A stretch of 64,000 bases of DNA from JBBEAM01 sp942491105 (GCA_942491105.1 CALNZX010000010.1:1-64000), one strand, 5' to 3'; positions 17,015 through 26,444 are shown, counted from the first letter of the stretch. Notes: a model not told the origin generated them from the sequence alone. Program-made: numbers and translations.

Positions 17015-18831
17015 TCCGCCGGACGGTAGGGGCGGGGTAGCATCAGCGTGGTCGCGCGCGGGTCACGTTGCAGGGACTCGACGGAGTCGAGCAGGGGCGC
17101 CGCCAGCCGCATCAGACGGCCCAGAGAATGAATCAGCTCGCGGCTGGTGCGATTGGAGGCCCGCAAGCCGAAGAACTCCGAGACCACGGCTTCGAAGGGG
17201 TCTTCGGCTTCAGGATAGTCGATCAGGCGCAGGCTCTGCTCGTCCCCCAATTCCGCGGCCTCGCGGGCCAGATCGAGCGCGGTGCGGAAGCCGCCCAGTG
17301 CATCGACCAGCCCAACGGCCCGTGCGTCCTCGCCGGTCCAGACCCGGCCTCCGGCGATTGACAGCACCGCCTCGATATCCATGCCGCGACCGGCCGCGAC
17401 CTTGCTTGTAAAATCGGCGTAGATCCGGTCGAGACCTTGTTGAAGCTGCTCCCACTGCGCCTCGGTAAAGTCCTGATTACCGCTCCAGAAGTTGGCGTTG
17501 GCGCCAGCCTGGGGGCCTTCCAGTGTGATGCCGAGATCGTCCAGCAGCTCGCGGTATACCATCTTGCCGCTGACCACGCCGATCGAGCCGGTCACCGTGG
17601 CCGGCAGGGCGACGATCTTCTCCGCCGGGATCGCCGCGAAGTAGCCGCCCGAGGCGGCGACGCCGCTCATCGACACGATCACCGGCTTGCCGGCGGTCTG
17701 TGCCTGCTGCACCGCGCGCCAGATGGCGTCGGAGGCGACGTAGGAGCCGCCCGGGCTATCGATGCGGAAGATGATGGCTCTGACGTCCGGGTTCTCCACC
17801 GCGGCGGAGAAGGCCGAGACGATGCGGTTGGCGGCCATGCTGGCCTCGCCGAAACCGCTGCCGCCGCCATCGCCCAGTGTGACCGCGCCCTCGCCGGTGA
17901 TCACCGCGATGGCCGCGCCCTCCTCGGGTTGTGGCGCCTCCTGGCCGAGCTTCCGCGCATAATCGCGCAGACCATAAAAGCTTGCTTCAGGGCCCGCTTC
18001 GGCACGAATCGCCGTCTGCACCTGATCCAGGTATCCGATCTCGTCAATCAGACGCTCGGTCTTGGCGTCGGAGGCCGAGAGCGGCGCCCGGTCGATGGCG
18101 CGCAGCACGGCCTCGCGGTCCAGGGCGCGGGTTTCAGCGATATCGCGGGACATCTGAGTCAGCCAGGACTCGATCAACTGGCCGAGGTTTTCCTGCAGCG
18201 GCTCGGGCATATCGCGGTCGGTGAAGGTATTGGCGAAACCCTTGTATTCCTCGCGCTGCGCCAGCCGCGGGCGGATTCCGAGCTCATCGAGCGCCTCGCG
18301 GAGAAACGGCGTCTCCAGGGAAAATCCCGTGACCGCCACCTCGCCGGAGGGCTGCACCCAAATTTCGTCGAAGGCGCTGGCGAGATAATAGTGGATGGTC
18401 CCGTTGCCGCCCTCGCCGAAGGTTTCGGCGAAGGCGATGGCCGGTTTGCCGGATTGCTTGAAATCCAGGATCGCCGCGCGCAGCTCCTGCGCCTGGGCCA
18501 GGGAGATATCGCCGCTGCCGAGATGGGCGTAGAGCGATTTCACGCGCTGATCGCCGGCCGCGGCCTCCAGCGCGGAAATCGTCTCGCGCAGTGGTACCGC
18601 GGTATCGAACCCCAAGCGCGCGAAGGGATCGTCGGAGGGCTTATCGACGATGCCGCCCGCTAGGTCGAGCTGCAGCACGGCGGCTTCGGGAACCTCCCTG
18701 GTCTCGCTCCAACCGGCTTCCTTCAGGGAATCTCCGGCCCAGAATGCAAAGATCACGCAGCCGAGGACGATCAGACCGAGCGTGGCGAAGATGCCTACCA
18801 GGCATTTCAGGATGAAGAGGACGATCCGCAT
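17011..18831 (-). CDS. sppA: Signal peptide peptidase SppA, 67K type
   Basis: A 606-residue membrane-anchored serine protease that degrades released signal peptides. An N-terminal membrane segment (residues about 5-30) is followed by two tandem SppA/ClpP-like domains. The long 67K form puts the catalytic lysine in the first domain (EEYKGFANTF region) and the serine in the second (GVAASGGYFAAIPAEKIVAL). The block IIFRIDSPGGSYVASDAIW is typical. The ATG at 18831 gives a MRIVLFILKCL hydrophobic start. It overlaps tlyA by four bases tail to tail, and the peroxidase-related gene precedes it by 22 bases on the same strand. Confidence 0.92.
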   Translation of the reverse strand: MRIVLFILKCLVGIFATLGLIVLGCVIFAFWAGDSLKEAGWSETREVPEAAVLQLDLAGGIVDKPSDDPFARLGFDTAVPLRETISALEAAAGDQRVKSLYAHLGSGDISLAQAQELRAAILDFKQSGKPAIAFAETFGEGGNGTIHYYLASAFDEIWVQPSGEVAVTGFSLETPFLREALDELGIRPRLAQREEYKGFANTFTDRDMPEPLQENLGQLIESWLTQMSRDIAETRALDREAVLRAIDRAPLSASDAKTERLIDEIGYLDQVQTAIRAEAGPEASFYGLRDYARKLGQEAPQPEEGAAIAVITGEGAVTLGDGGGSGFGEASMAANRIVSAFSAAVENPDVRAIIFRIDSPGGSYVASDAIWRAVQQAQTAGKPVIVSMSGVAASGGYFAAIPAEKIVALPATVTGSIGVVSGKMVYRELLDDLGITLEGPQAGANANFWSGNQDFTEAQWEQLQQGLDRIYADFTSKVAAGRGMDIEAVLSIAGGRVWTGEDARAVGLVDALGGFRTALDLAREAAELGDEQSLRLIDYPEAEDPFEAVVSEFFGLRASNRTSRELIHSLGRLMRLAAPLLDSVESLQRDPRATTLMLPRPYRPAD

Positions 18832-18853
18832 GTGAGTCTCGCTGTTGGGGCTA

Positions 18854-19435
18854 TCATTCCGCGTCTCGATTGCGCGCGTGGTACTCGGGATTGGGCATCA
18901 TGTCCACGCCGCTGGCCACCCGGTTGGACATGTTGAAGAAGCCTATGATGTTGCAGATGTCGAAGATATCGCCATCGCTAAAACCGGCCTCGCGCAGGCC
19001 CGCGCGGTCGGGATCGCCTATCTCCCAGGGCGTCTCGGTCATTTTCCAGGCGAAATCGAGCATCGCGCGCTGCCGTTGGTCGAGCTCGGCGACGCGGTAG
19101 TTCATCACCATCATCTCGCCGAGCTGCGGATCGCCGGAGAGTGCGCGTACGGCTTGGCCGTGGGCGACGAGGCAGTAATAACAACGGTTTACAGAAGAGA
19201 CGACCACCGCGATCATCTCGCGCTCCAGCTTCGACAGGCCGGAGTCGCCCAGCATCAGCTCGTTGTACATCTTGCCGAAGCAGCGCAGCTTTTCCTGGTC
19301 GAAAGCGTAGGCTTGAAGCACGTTCGGCACCATGCCGAGCTTCTCCCGGCAGAGATCGAAATAGGCGCGGGTGTCCTCGTCGAGGCTCGCTTCCTCGGGC
19401 AGGGGCAGTTTCATGACGTGTTTAGGTTGCGGCAT
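18854..19435 (-). CDS. Peroxidase-related enzyme of the AhpD/CMD family
   Basis: A 193-residue protein of the carboxymuconolactone decarboxylase/AhpD fold. SSVNRCYYCLVAHGQAVRAL contains the redox CxxC and the nearby His of AhpD-like alkylhydroperoxidases, in the version CYYC typical of the 'uncharacterised peroxidase-related enzyme' subgroup. It may detoxify peroxides or reduce lipoyl-linked partners. The ATG at 19435 lies in the divergent region opposite the RNA methyltransferase. It is followed 22 bases later by sppA. The physiological electron donor is not evident. Confidence 0.85.
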   Translation of the reverse strand: MPQPKHVMKLPLPEEASLDEDTRAYFDLCREKLGMVPNVLQAYAFDQEKLRCFGKMYNELMLGDSGLSKLEREMIAVVVSSVNRCYYCLVAHGQAVRALSGDPQLGEMMVMNYRVAELDQRQRAMLDFAWKMTETPWEIGDPDRAGLREAGFSDGDIFDICNIIGFFNMSNRVASGVDMMPNPEYHARNRDAE

Positions 19436-19513
19436 GGGGCGGTCTTCCGGTTATTAGTTCCGCGGATACAGCGCGACAGCTTGGCGGCTTTCGCAGGCAA
19501 AGGGTAGGTGACA

Positions 19514-20806
19514 ATGCGCCGAAAGGCACGCAAGGGCGGCGGACGCCAGATTTCGTTGCGCATCGAGGCCGTGGGTGCGCGCGGCGACGGCTACGCCGAA
19601 GTCGATGGCAAGCCGGTTTTCGTGCCGCTGACCGTGGCGGGAGACGAACTGCGCGTGAGGATCACTGGCGAGACCGCCGCCGGCTTTCGCGGCGAGATCA
19701 TCGAGCTGGAGCGGCCGGGCCCTGGCCGGGCCGATCCTCCTTGTCCCCACTTCGGTCCCTGCGGCGGCTGCGCGCTGCAGCATCTCGATATGACCTCCTA
19801 TCGCGCCTGGAAAGACGCTCTGGTCCCCAAGGCCTTGAGCCAGCGCGGCCTCGAGGCCGAGGAAATCAGGCCGACCCACTGGATCGAGCCGGGCACCCGC
19901 CGCCGGGTCGTGATGACGGCTCTGGCCGCGGGGGGCGCCCTCAAGCTCGGTTTCAACGAGCGCTACAGTCACAAAGTGGTCGATCTAAGGCATTGCCAGA
20001 TCATGACGCCCTCGCTTTTCTCAGCCGTGGCTCCGCTGCGCGCGGCCCTGACCGCCGTGCCCAGCGGCAGAGCGGGCCTGACGGTCACCCTCAGCGAAAC
20101 CGATAGTGGCCTCGATCTGCTGCTAGAGGGGGAGAAGGAGCTCAATCTCGCCGCCCGCGAGGCCTTGGCCGCCCTGGCGGAAGAGCTGGATCTGGCGCGG
20201 CTGTCCTGGCGCGAGGCGAAGGGCGAGGTCGAACCTGTCGCCCAGCGCCGCGCGCCCAAGCTGAGCTTCGGCGGGGTCGAGGTGACGCCGCCGCCAGGCG
20301 GCTTCCTGCAGCCCAGCCGCGCAGGCGAGGCGGCGCTGGGCGGCTTGCTGCTAGAAGGGCGCCCGGACGGCGCCCGGCGCCTGCTCGACCTGTTTTCCGG
20401 CTGTGGTAGTTTTTCCTTCCCGCTGCTCGGCGAGGGATCGCTCAGGGCGGCGGACGGCGATGCCGCCGCCATCGCCGCATTGTCCAATGCGGCGCGGCTG
20501 CCTGCGTTGCAGGGACGGGTGGAAACGGAGCAGCGCGATCTCTTCCGCCGCCCCTTTATGGCCGACGAGCTGGTGGACTTCGATGTCGTGGTCTTCGATC
20601 CGCCCCGCGCCGGCGCCCAGGCCCAGGCCGAGCATCTCGCGTCCTCGCGGGTGCCGGTGCTGCTTGCCGTTTCCTGCAACCCCTCGACCTTCGCCCGCGA
20701 TGCCCGGGTCCTGGTCGACGGCGGCTATCGCCTGCGCTGGGTGGCGCCGGTCGACCAGTTCGTCTGGTCGCCGCACCTGGAATTGGTCGCCAAGTTCGAG
20801 CGCTAG
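19514..20806 (+). CDS. TrmA/RlmD-type 5-methyluridine RNA methyltransferase
   Basis: A 430-residue class I SAM enzyme of the RlmD/RlmC/TrmA family that methylates U at C5 in rRNA or tRNA. A TRAM domain opens the protein (RIEAVGARGDGYAEVDGKPV). Iron-sulfur cysteines appear as CPHFGPCGGC plus a later RHCQIM. The catalytic Cys lies in AVSCNPSTFARD, next to DPPRAGAQAQ. The frame also opens at a GTG at 19508, but the ATG at 19514 has better spacing from AGGG. The exact target base is not determined by sequence reading. Its end shares CTAG with the convergent acetyltransferase. Confidence 0.9.
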   Translation: MRRKARKGGGRQISLRIEAVGARGDGYAEVDGKPVFVPLTVAGDELRVRITGETAAGFRGEIIELERPGPGRADPPCPHFGPCGGCALQHLDMTSYRAWKDALVPKALSQRGLEAEEIRPTHWIEPGTRRRVVMTALAAGGALKLGFNERYSHKVVDLRHCQIMTPSLFSAVAPLRAALTAVPSGRAGLTVTLSETDSGLDLLLEGEKELNLAAREALAALAEELDLARLSWREAKGEVEPVAQRRAPKLSFGGVEVTPPPGGFLQPSRAGEAALGGLLLEGRPDGARRLLDLFSGCGSFSFPLLGEGSLRAADGDAAAIAALSNAARLPALQGRVETEQRDLFRRPFMADELVDFDVVVFDPPRAGAQAQAEHLASSRVPVLLAVSCNPSTFARDARVLVDGGYRLRWVAPVDQFVWSPHLELVAKFER

Positions 20807-21294
20807 CCTTCCCGGGCGAAGCGTTCCAGGCCGAGGCCGGCTTGCACATAGACCGTCTTGGTCAGCGGCTGGGCGCCGGGCAGCAGGCTGTAGAACTTCA
20901 CCGCCGGGTCGTTGTAGTCGTCCACGGTCCAGACCACGCGGGTCCAGCCGCGCTCGACGGCGATCCGGGCCAGGCGCGCCATCAGCTTTCGGCCGATGCC
21001 CTTGCGCCGCGCCGGTTTGAGGATGAAGAGTTCCTTCAGGAAAAGCGCGATTTCGCAGTCGCTGGTCCAGAACACCGGCGCGAAGATCGCGACGCCCAGG
21101 GCCTTGCCGTCCTGGGTCTCGGCGATCACCGCCTCGAAGCCGGGCGAGGCCCCGAGGTGGCGCTCCAGGCGCGTTTTGAGCTCGCTTGGTTTGGGCGTGC
21201 TGCGGTCGCCATAGAAGACATAGGCTTCCCTCAGCAGGCGCACCAGCAGAGCGATGTCGCCAGGCTCCGCTTCTCTGAGGACCAGATCAGCCAA
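20803..21294 (-). CDS. GNAT family N-acetyltransferase
   Basis: A protein of about 163 residues of the GNAT fold: LREAEPGDIALLVRLLREAY at the start and the acetyl-CoA loop region LKELFILKPARRKGIGRKLM (the R-x-x-G-x-G/A motif), ending VWTVDDYNDPAVKFYSLLPG. It resembles spermidine/spermine- or diamine-type acetyltransferases, though the substrate cannot be assigned. No ATG fits; a TTG at 21294 overlapping the aroC stop by a few bases gives the expected N-terminus, and translation is probably coupled to aroC. The frame further upstream is antisense to nothing useful and reads inside aroC. Confidence 0.8.
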   Translation of the reverse strand: MADLVLREAEPGDIALLVRLLREAYVFYGDRSTPKPSELKTRLERHLGASPGFEAVIAETQDGKALGVAIFAPVFWTSDCEIALFLKELFILKPARRKGIGRKLMARLARIAVERGWTRVVWTVDDYNDPAVKFYSLLPGAQPLTKTVYVQAGLGLERFAREG

Positions 21295-22369
21295 GCTGCG
21301 CCCGATGCCGCAGCAGGTGATCTGCCAGCACGATCGCCACCATCGCCTCGCCAACGGGTACGGCCCGGATGCCGACGCAGGGGTCGTGGCGGCCCTTGGT
21401 GACGATTTCGGTGTCCACGCCGTTTCTATCGACCGTAGCGCGCGGCGACAGGATCGAGGAGGTCGGCTTGACGGCGAAGCGGGCGACGATGTCCTGCCCG
21501 CTCGAAATGCCGCCGAGGACGCCGCCGGCGTTGTTCGAGCGGAAGGAGATATTATCGCCCGCCATGCGCATTTCGTCGGAATTCTCCTCGCCGCTCAGCG
21601 CGGCGGCGGCGAAACCGGCGCCGATCTCCACGCCCTTGACGGCGTTGATCGACATCAGTGCCTTGGCGAGATCGGCGTCGAGCTTATCGTAGACCGGCTC
21701 GCCGAGGCCGGCCGGAATGCCCTCGGCGACCACTTCGATCACCGCGCCGGCCGAGGAGCCGGCCTTGCGCACGCCGTCGAGGTAACTCTCCCAGGCTGTC
21801 GCGGCGCTGGCATCGGGGCAGAAGAAGGGATTGTTACCGGTTTCCGCCCAGTCCCAGTTGCCCCTGTCGATGCCATGAGGGCCCATCTGTATCAAGGCGC
21901 CGCGAATCGCCACGCCGCTGCCCAGTATCTCGGCCAGGACCTTGCGCGCGACGGCGCCGGCGGCGACCCGCATGGCCGTCTCGCGGGCGCTGGAACGCCC
22001 GCCGCCGCGGTAGTCGCGGATGCCGTACTTGGCCCAATAGGTGACATCGGCGTGGCCGGGCCGGAACTTGTCCTTGATGTCGCCGTAGTCCTTGGAGCGT
22101 TGGTCCTGATTCTCGATCAGCAGGGAGATCGGGGTGCCCGTGGTCAGCCCCTCGAAAACCCCGGAGAGGATTTTCACCTCGTCGGCTTCGCGGCGCTGGG
22201 TGGTGAAGCGGGATTGGCCGGGCTTGCGCTTGTCGAGCCAGACCTGGATATCGGCTTCGCTCAGGGCGATGCGTGGCGGAACGCCGTCGACCACGCAGCC
22301 GATCGCCGGCCCATGACTTTCGCCCCAGGTCGTGAAGGTAAAACTGTGGCCGAAGGCATTACCGGGCAT
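21287..22369 (-). CDS. aroC: Chorismate synthase
   Basis: A 360-residue AroC, which converts EPSP to chorismate using reduced FMN, the last common step to aromatic amino acids and folate. The three signature blocks are present: GHSFTFTTWGESHGPAIGCV near the N-terminus, GGGRSSARETAMRVAAGAVA in the middle and the RSNNAGGVLGGISSGQDIV region near the C-terminus. The ATG at 22369 matches the family start; 11 extra in-frame codons upstream lie in fabI. It follows fabI by seven bases on the same strand, so fabI-aroC-GNAT form one unit. Confidence 0.97.
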   Translation of the reverse strand: MPGNAFGHSFTFTTWGESHGPAIGCVVDGVPPRIALSEADIQVWLDKRKPGQSRFTTQRREADEVKILSGVFEGLTTGTPISLLIENQDQRSKDYGDIKDKFRPGHADVTYWAKYGIRDYRGGGRSSARETAMRVAAGAVARKVLAEILGSGVAIRGALIQMGPHGIDRGNWDWAETGNNPFFCPDASAATAWESYLDGVRKAGSSAGAVIEVVAEGIPAGLGEPVYDKLDADLAKALMSINAVKGVEIGAGFAAAALSGEENSDEMRMAGDNISFRSNNAGGVLGGISSGQDIVARFAVKPTSSILSPRATVDRNGVDTEIVTKGRHDPCVGIRAVPVGEAMVAIVLADHLLRHRAQLG

Positions 22370-22376
22370 GGCGCCT

Positions 22377-23216
22377 TCAATCCTGCGACTTGAAGCCCTC
22401 AAGCAGGCGGGAAACTTCCGCCGCCTGATCCACCGCCATCATGCCGACGATGTTGTAGCCGCTATCGACGTGGTGAATCTCGCCGGTGACTCCGCCGGAA
22501 AGATCGGAAAGCAGATAGAGGCCGGCGCTGCCGACCTGTTCGATGGTCACGTTGTTGCGCAGGGGCGAGTTCAGCTCGTTCCACCGCAAAATGTAGCGGA
22601 AATCGCCGATCCCGGACGCCGCGAGGGTGCGAATCGGCCCCGCCGAGATGGCGTTGACCCGGATATTGCTATCGCCCAGATCGGCCGCGAGATACCGCAC
22701 GCTCGCCTCCAGCGCGGCCTTGGCCACGCCCATGACGTTGTAGTGCGGCATGACCCGCTCGGCGCCGTAGTAGGTCAAGGTCACCATACTTCCGCCCTGG
22801 TTCATCAAGGGCACGGCGCGCTGTGCCACGGCGGTGAAGGAGTAGCAGGAGATGTCCAGACTATGGACGAAGTTCTTGCGGCTGGTCTGGACGTACTTGC
22901 CCTTCAGCTCCTCCTTGTCGGAGTAGGCGATGGCATGGACCAGATAGTCGATACCGCCCCAGCGCTCCTTCAGCGTGGCGAAGGTGGCATCCATCGAGGC
23001 ATCGTCGCTGACATCGCAAGGCAGAACGATATCGGAATCGACGCTTTCCGCCAGGGGGCGCACCCGCTTCTCCAGTGCCTCGCCCTGATAAGTGAAAGCC
23101 AGCTCCCCACCATGGTCGTGAACCGCCTTGGCGATTCCCCAGGCAATGGAGCGGTCGTTGGCGACTCCCATGATCAGGCCTTTCTTGCCTGTCATGAGGC
23201 CATCGGGCTTTGGCAT
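22377..23216 (-). CDS. fabI: NADH-dependent enoyl-[acyl-carrier-protein] reductase
   Basis: A 279-residue FabI, which reduces trans-2-enoyl-ACP in type II fatty acid synthesis. The nucleotide region GLIMGVANDRSIAWGIAKAV lacks the SDR TGxxxGxG, as is usual for FabI, and the catalytic pair is Y159 and K166 in MPHYNVMGVAKAAL. The conserved AISAGPIRTLAASGI substrate loop is present. The ATG at 23216 is preceded by GAGGAAG at short spacing; an alternative start at residue 8 (MTGKKG) is possible. A 222-base gap upstream separates it from cbpM; I see no gene in it. Confidence 0.96.
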   Translation of the reverse strand: MPKPDGLMTGKKGLIMGVANDRSIAWGIAKAVHDHGGELAFTYQGEALEKRVRPLAESVDSDIVLPCDVSDDASMDATFATLKERWGGIDYLVHAIAYSDKEELKGKYVQTSRKNFVHSLDISCYSFTAVAQRAVPLMNQGGSMVTLTYYGAERVMPHYNVMGVAKAALEASVRYLAADLGDSNIRVNAISAGPIRTLAASGIGDFRYILRWNELNSPLRNNVTIEQVGSAGLYLLSDLSGGVTGEIHHVDSGYNIVGMMAVDQAAEVSRLLEGFKSQD

Positions 23217-23438
23217 ACTTCCTCGCTAAATCGATAATGCCGCGGCTGACGTCGGCGGCGACTGGGATTCCTCGGCATCCTACACGGAAGATTCCAGCGG
23301 AGCAAAGTGGCAGGCGCGCCGGAATGCCTTAAAAAATCAAGGAAAAGCGCTCATTCCCCGTGGATCTGACGGCGGCCCGGTTCCCCGCGCAGCCACAGTG
23401 GACCTGGCGGATCGCGGCTTTAGGCTGGAGAGACGCGA

Positions 23439-23771
23439 TTATTTTCCGCCGGCCGCTTTCTTCATCGCGGCGTCGAGCTCGGCTCGGGCGCTTTCCGACA
23501 GCGCCGCGATGCCGCCTTGCAGCTCCTCGACGGCATGGCGCAGGCTATGCACCTGATCGAGCAGCTGCAGGATGATCGGAATGGCCTCGTCGTTGACCGC
23601 CATATCGTTGCGCAGCTCCACGATCAAATGGACCCGCGCGACATCCGCCTCGTCGAAGAAATAGAGACCGTCCTCCTGCACCGGCAGGATCCAGGTCTGC
23701 TGAATGAAGTGGAAAATCTCCGTACGCTGGAGCTCGGTGCGGACTTCCACTTCCTCCAGGGTCAGTAGCAT
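23439..23771 (-). CDS. cbpM: Chaperone modulator CbpM
   Basis: A 110-residue MerR-like small protein (LTLEEVEVRTELQRTEIFHF, then WILPVQEDGLYFFDEADVAR) that binds the J-domain of CbpA and inhibits its stimulation of DnaK. The C-terminal half is helical (LLDQVHSLRHAVEELQGGI). It overlaps the end of cbpA by one base (TGATG), so translation is coupled, which suits a stoichiometric inhibitor. The pairing with cbpA makes the call strong although the protein is short and variable. Confidence 0.88.
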   Translation of the reverse strand: MLLTLEEVEVRTELQRTEIFHFIQQTWILPVQEDGLYFFDEADVARVHLIVELRNDMAVNDEAIPIILQLLDQVHSLRHAVEELQGGIAALSESARAELDAAMKKAAGGK

Positions 23772-24691
23772 CAGTTCATTCCCGTCTTGAGGCGCGGATT
23801 GTAGGCCTTGGCCGCGCTCCAGGTTTTGAGGAACTCGGTCAGTTCGCTATCCGGCTCCTCGGGAAGCATGACCCTCAGCTTGACGAATTGGCTGCCGCGC
23901 GCGCCGGTTTTGCGGTCCGCCACGCCCTTGTCCTTGAGGCGCAGGGTCTTTCCGCTGTTCGACCCCGCGGGCACCTTCATGGTGACGCTGCCCTGAATGG
24001 TCGGCACGGAGATCGATCCGCCCAGCACGGCTTCGGGGAGGGAGATCGGGACCTCGATATGGATATCGTTGCCCTTGCGCGTGAAAAAGGGATGCGGTTC
24101 GACGGTGATCTCGACATAGGCGTCGCCGGCCTGGCCGCCGTTGACGCCCGGCAGGCCCTGGCCCTTGAGGCGCAGCGTCTGGCCGTTCTCGGTGCCGGCC
24201 GGGATATTGACTTCCAGCTGCTTGCCTTCGGCGAACTGGATGCGGCGCTTGGCGCCGGCCGCGGCCTCCAGAAAAGGAACCGAGAGCGTGTAGGACACAT
24301 CGGCGCCGCGCTGGCGCAGAGGCGCGCCGCGCCGCCGGGCGCGCTGCCGTCCGAATAGATCGGACATGATATCCTCGGAGGAGAAAATATCGCCGATGTC
24401 GAAGGGGTCGTACTTGCCGCCGCCGCTGGAGGCATGGGACTTGTAATACCCGCCGGGCCGCGGGTTTTCCTGCCCGGAGGCGTCGATTTCACCGCTATCG
24501 TAGAGCTTGCGCTTCTCGGGGTCGGAGAGGATCGAATAGGCTTGGCTAAGCTCCTTGAACGACTTCTCGACCTCTTGGTTCCCTGGATTGAGGTCGGGAT
24601 GCAGCTTCTTGGCCAGTTTGCGGTAGGCGGCCTTGATCTCCTCCGCCGAAGCGGATTTGGTCAGGCCTAGGATTTGATAGAGATCCTTCAT
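23771..24691 (-). CDS. cbpA: DnaJ-like co-chaperone CbpA
   Basis: A 306-residue type II J-protein. The J-domain (residues 1-70) carries YRKLAKKLHPDLNPGNQEVE with HPD intact, followed by a Gly-rich linker and two C-terminal substrate-binding domains (VNIPAGTENGQTLRLKGQGL and MKVPAGSNSGKTLRLKDKG). No CxxCxGxG zinc finger is present, which separates it from DnaJ proper. It works with DnaK in stress and may bind curved DNA as in E. coli. It is directly followed by cbpM. The 218-base divergent region carries the pdxH promoter on the other side. Confidence 0.92.
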   Translation of the reverse strand: MKDLYQILGLTKSASAEEIKAAYRKLAKKLHPDLNPGNQEVEKSFKELSQAYSILSDPEKRKLYDSGEIDASGQENPRPGGYYKSHASSGGGKYDPFDIGDIFSSEDIMSDLFGRQRARRRGAPLRQRGADVSYTLSVPFLEAAAGAKRRIQFAEGKQLEVNIPAGTENGQTLRLKGQGLPGVNGGQAGDAYVEITVEPHPFFTRKGNDIHIEVPISLPEAVLGGSISVPTIQGSVTMKVPAGSNSGKTLRLKDKGVADRKTGARGSQFVKLRVMLPEEPDSELTEFLKTWSAAKAYNPRLKTGMN

Positions 24692-24822
24692 GGCTGGCGG
24701 TCGTTGCCCCGAAAATCCTGGAATGACGAGAAGGCGATGCTAGCCGTTTCAGCCGGCATGCCAAAGCAGATATAGGAGTGCGCGCAGGCGCTTGCCAGCC
24801 TTATGGGCGCCACCGCTTTGCT

Positions 24823-24850
24823 TTGGCCGTGGCTTGCAGTGCTCTATACT
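24823..24850 (+). promoter_or_regulatory. Candidate sigma-70-type promoter for pdxH
   Basis: A TATACT box at 24845-24850 lies 16 bases after TTGGCC at 24823-24828, about 60 bases upstream of the pdxH ATG. The -10 box is close to consensus; the -35 box is weak. Confidence 0.4.
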
Positions 24851-24909
24851 CGACGCCAAGTAAGATTGAGGACTCTGTCCCTCCCTTCTTTAGCGCTTGC
24901 CAGGACCTC

Positions 24910-25509
24910 ATGTTCGCCGATTCGCCGCCTACCGACCCCTTGACGCTCTTTGAAGACTGGTTCGCCGAGGCGAAAGAGCAGGAGATCAACGATGCCAATG
25001 CCATGGCGCTGGCCAGCGTCGGCGAGGATGGGATGCCCTCGCAGCGCATGGTGCTGTTGAAGGGCGCGGATCGGGACGGCTTTACCTTCTATACCAACTA
25101 CGAAAGCCGCAAAGGGCGCCAGCTTCTCGGGCAGCCCATGGCGGCCTTGCTGTTTCACTGGAAATCCCTGCGCCGGCAGGTACGGATCGAGGGACCTGTC
25201 TTGCAGGTCACGGCGGAGGAGGCGGATGCCTACTTCGCGTCCCGACCGCGCCAGAGCCAGATCGGGGCCTGGGCGAGCGATCAATCGCGGCCGCTGGAAA
25301 GCCGTTTCGCCCTGGAAAAGCGCGTCGCCAAGTTCGCGGCGAAATACGGCGTGGGCAGCGTGCCCCGGCCGCCGCACTGGTCCGGCTTTCGTATCGTGCC
25401 GCGGTACATGGAGTTCTGGAAGGACGGCGCTTTCCGTCTGCACGATCGCGTCGTCTATACCCGCGGCGATCAGGCCCAGGCTTGGCAGACGCAGCGGCTC
25501 TATCCATGA
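24910..25509 (+). CDS. pdxH: Pyridoxamine 5'-phosphate oxidase
   Basis: A 199-residue FMN enzyme that oxidises pyridoxine or pyridoxamine 5'-phosphate to PLP. MALASVGEDGMPSQRMVLLK and FTFYTNYESRKGRQL bind FMN and phosphate; SRPRQSQIGAWASDQSRPL is the PdxH signature, and the C-terminus WQTQRLYP is the family's ending. The frame is open upstream to 24778, but the ATG at 24910 gives normal length and the expected DPLTLFEDWFAEA start. Its stop overlaps the CDF gene by ATGA. PLP made here serves, among others, hemA in this window. Confidence 0.96.
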   Translation: MFADSPPTDPLTLFEDWFAEAKEQEINDANAMALASVGEDGMPSQRMVLLKGADRDGFTFYTNYESRKGRQLLGQPMAALLFHWKSLRRQVRIEGPVLQVTAEEADAYFASRPRQSQIGAWASDQSRPLESRFALEKRVAKFAAKYGVGSVPRPPHWSGFRIVPRYMEFWKDGAFRLHDRVVYTRGDQAQAWQTQRLYP

Positions 25510-26432
25510 CCGCCGACGGGCCAGGCAAACCGCGCGGCCCCCGCTCGGTCGCGCGCCTGATGCGCCTGGCGGCCTATGCCTCGGTCTCGACGGCCGGGGT
25601 GCTGATTCTGGTCAAGCTCGGCGCCTGGTGGCTGACGGATTCCGTATCTCTGCTCTCCAGCCTGATCGACTCCCTGCTCGACGTCACGGCTTCCTGCATC
25701 ATGCTGCTGGCGGTTCGCACCGCGACCACGCCGGCCGACGAGGAACACCGCTTCGGCCATGGCAAGGCGGAGGCCCTGGCCGCCCTGGCCCAGGCGGCGC
25801 TGATTACCGGCTCGGCGCTCTTCCTGCTGGCGGAAGCGGGGCAGCGCCTGTTTTCGCCGAGGGAGATCGCGCACGGCAACATCGGTATCGCGGTGATGGT
25901 CTTTTCCATCGTTCTGACCTTCGTCCTGACCCGGTTTCAGGCCTATGTGGTCAGGCAGACCCAGTCCCTGGCAATCGAGTCCGATTCCATCCACTACCTC
26001 TCAGACCTCTTGATGAACGGCGCGGTCATCCTCGCTCTGGTTCTGGTCACCGAGTTTGGTTGGCGCTATGCCGACCCGGTGATCGCACTCGCGATCGCGG
26101 CCTTCATTCTGTACAGCGCCGGGCGGATCGGCTGGAAAGCCTACAACATGCTGATGGATCGGGAATTGCCGCCCGAGGATCAGGAGCGTATCCGCGATAT
26201 CGTGCAGGCGCATGGCGACGTGCGCGGGCTTCACGATCTGCGCACGCGGCGGGCGGGACCCCAAGTTTTTATCCAGCTTCACGTCGAAATGGACGGCGGC
26301 ATGTCGCTCTACCGCGCGCACGCGGTCGCCGATGCCGTGGAAGCCGAACTGCAGACCTTTTTTCCCGGTGCCGAGGTGATCATTCACCAGGACCCCTCGT
26401 TGTTGGAGGAAGAGCGGACCGGCTTTGCTTAA
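25506..26432 (+). CDS. Cation diffusion facilitator, FieF-type metal exporter
   Basis: A 308-residue inner-membrane transporter of the CDF family with six helices and a cytoplasmic C-terminal domain. The first metal site has the two aspartates in LLSSLIDSLLDVTAS. HRFGHGKAEALAALAQA is the FieF signature, and ESDSIHYLSDLLMNG gives the His and Asp ligands of helix five. D-D-H-D sites export Zn2+, Fe2+ or Cd2+. The ATG at 25506 overlaps pdxH by ATGA. Specificity between iron and zinc is not determined by these residues alone. Confidence 0.92.
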   Translation: MTADGPGKPRGPRSVARLMRLAAYASVSTAGVLILVKLGAWWLTDSVSLLSSLIDSLLDVTASCIMLLAVRTATTPADEEHRFGHGKAEALAALAQAALITGSALFLLAEAGQRLFSPREIAHGNIGIAVMVFSIVLTFVLTRFQAYVVRQTQSLAIESDSIHYLSDLLMNGAVILALVLVTEFGWRYADPVIALAIAAFILYSAGRIGWKAYNMLMDRELPPEDQERIRDIVQAHGDVRGLHDLRTRRAGPQVFIQLHVEMDGGMSLYRAHAVADAVEAELQTFFPGAEVIIHQDPSLLEEERTGFA

Positions 26433-26444
26433 CGGCGTGGCCCA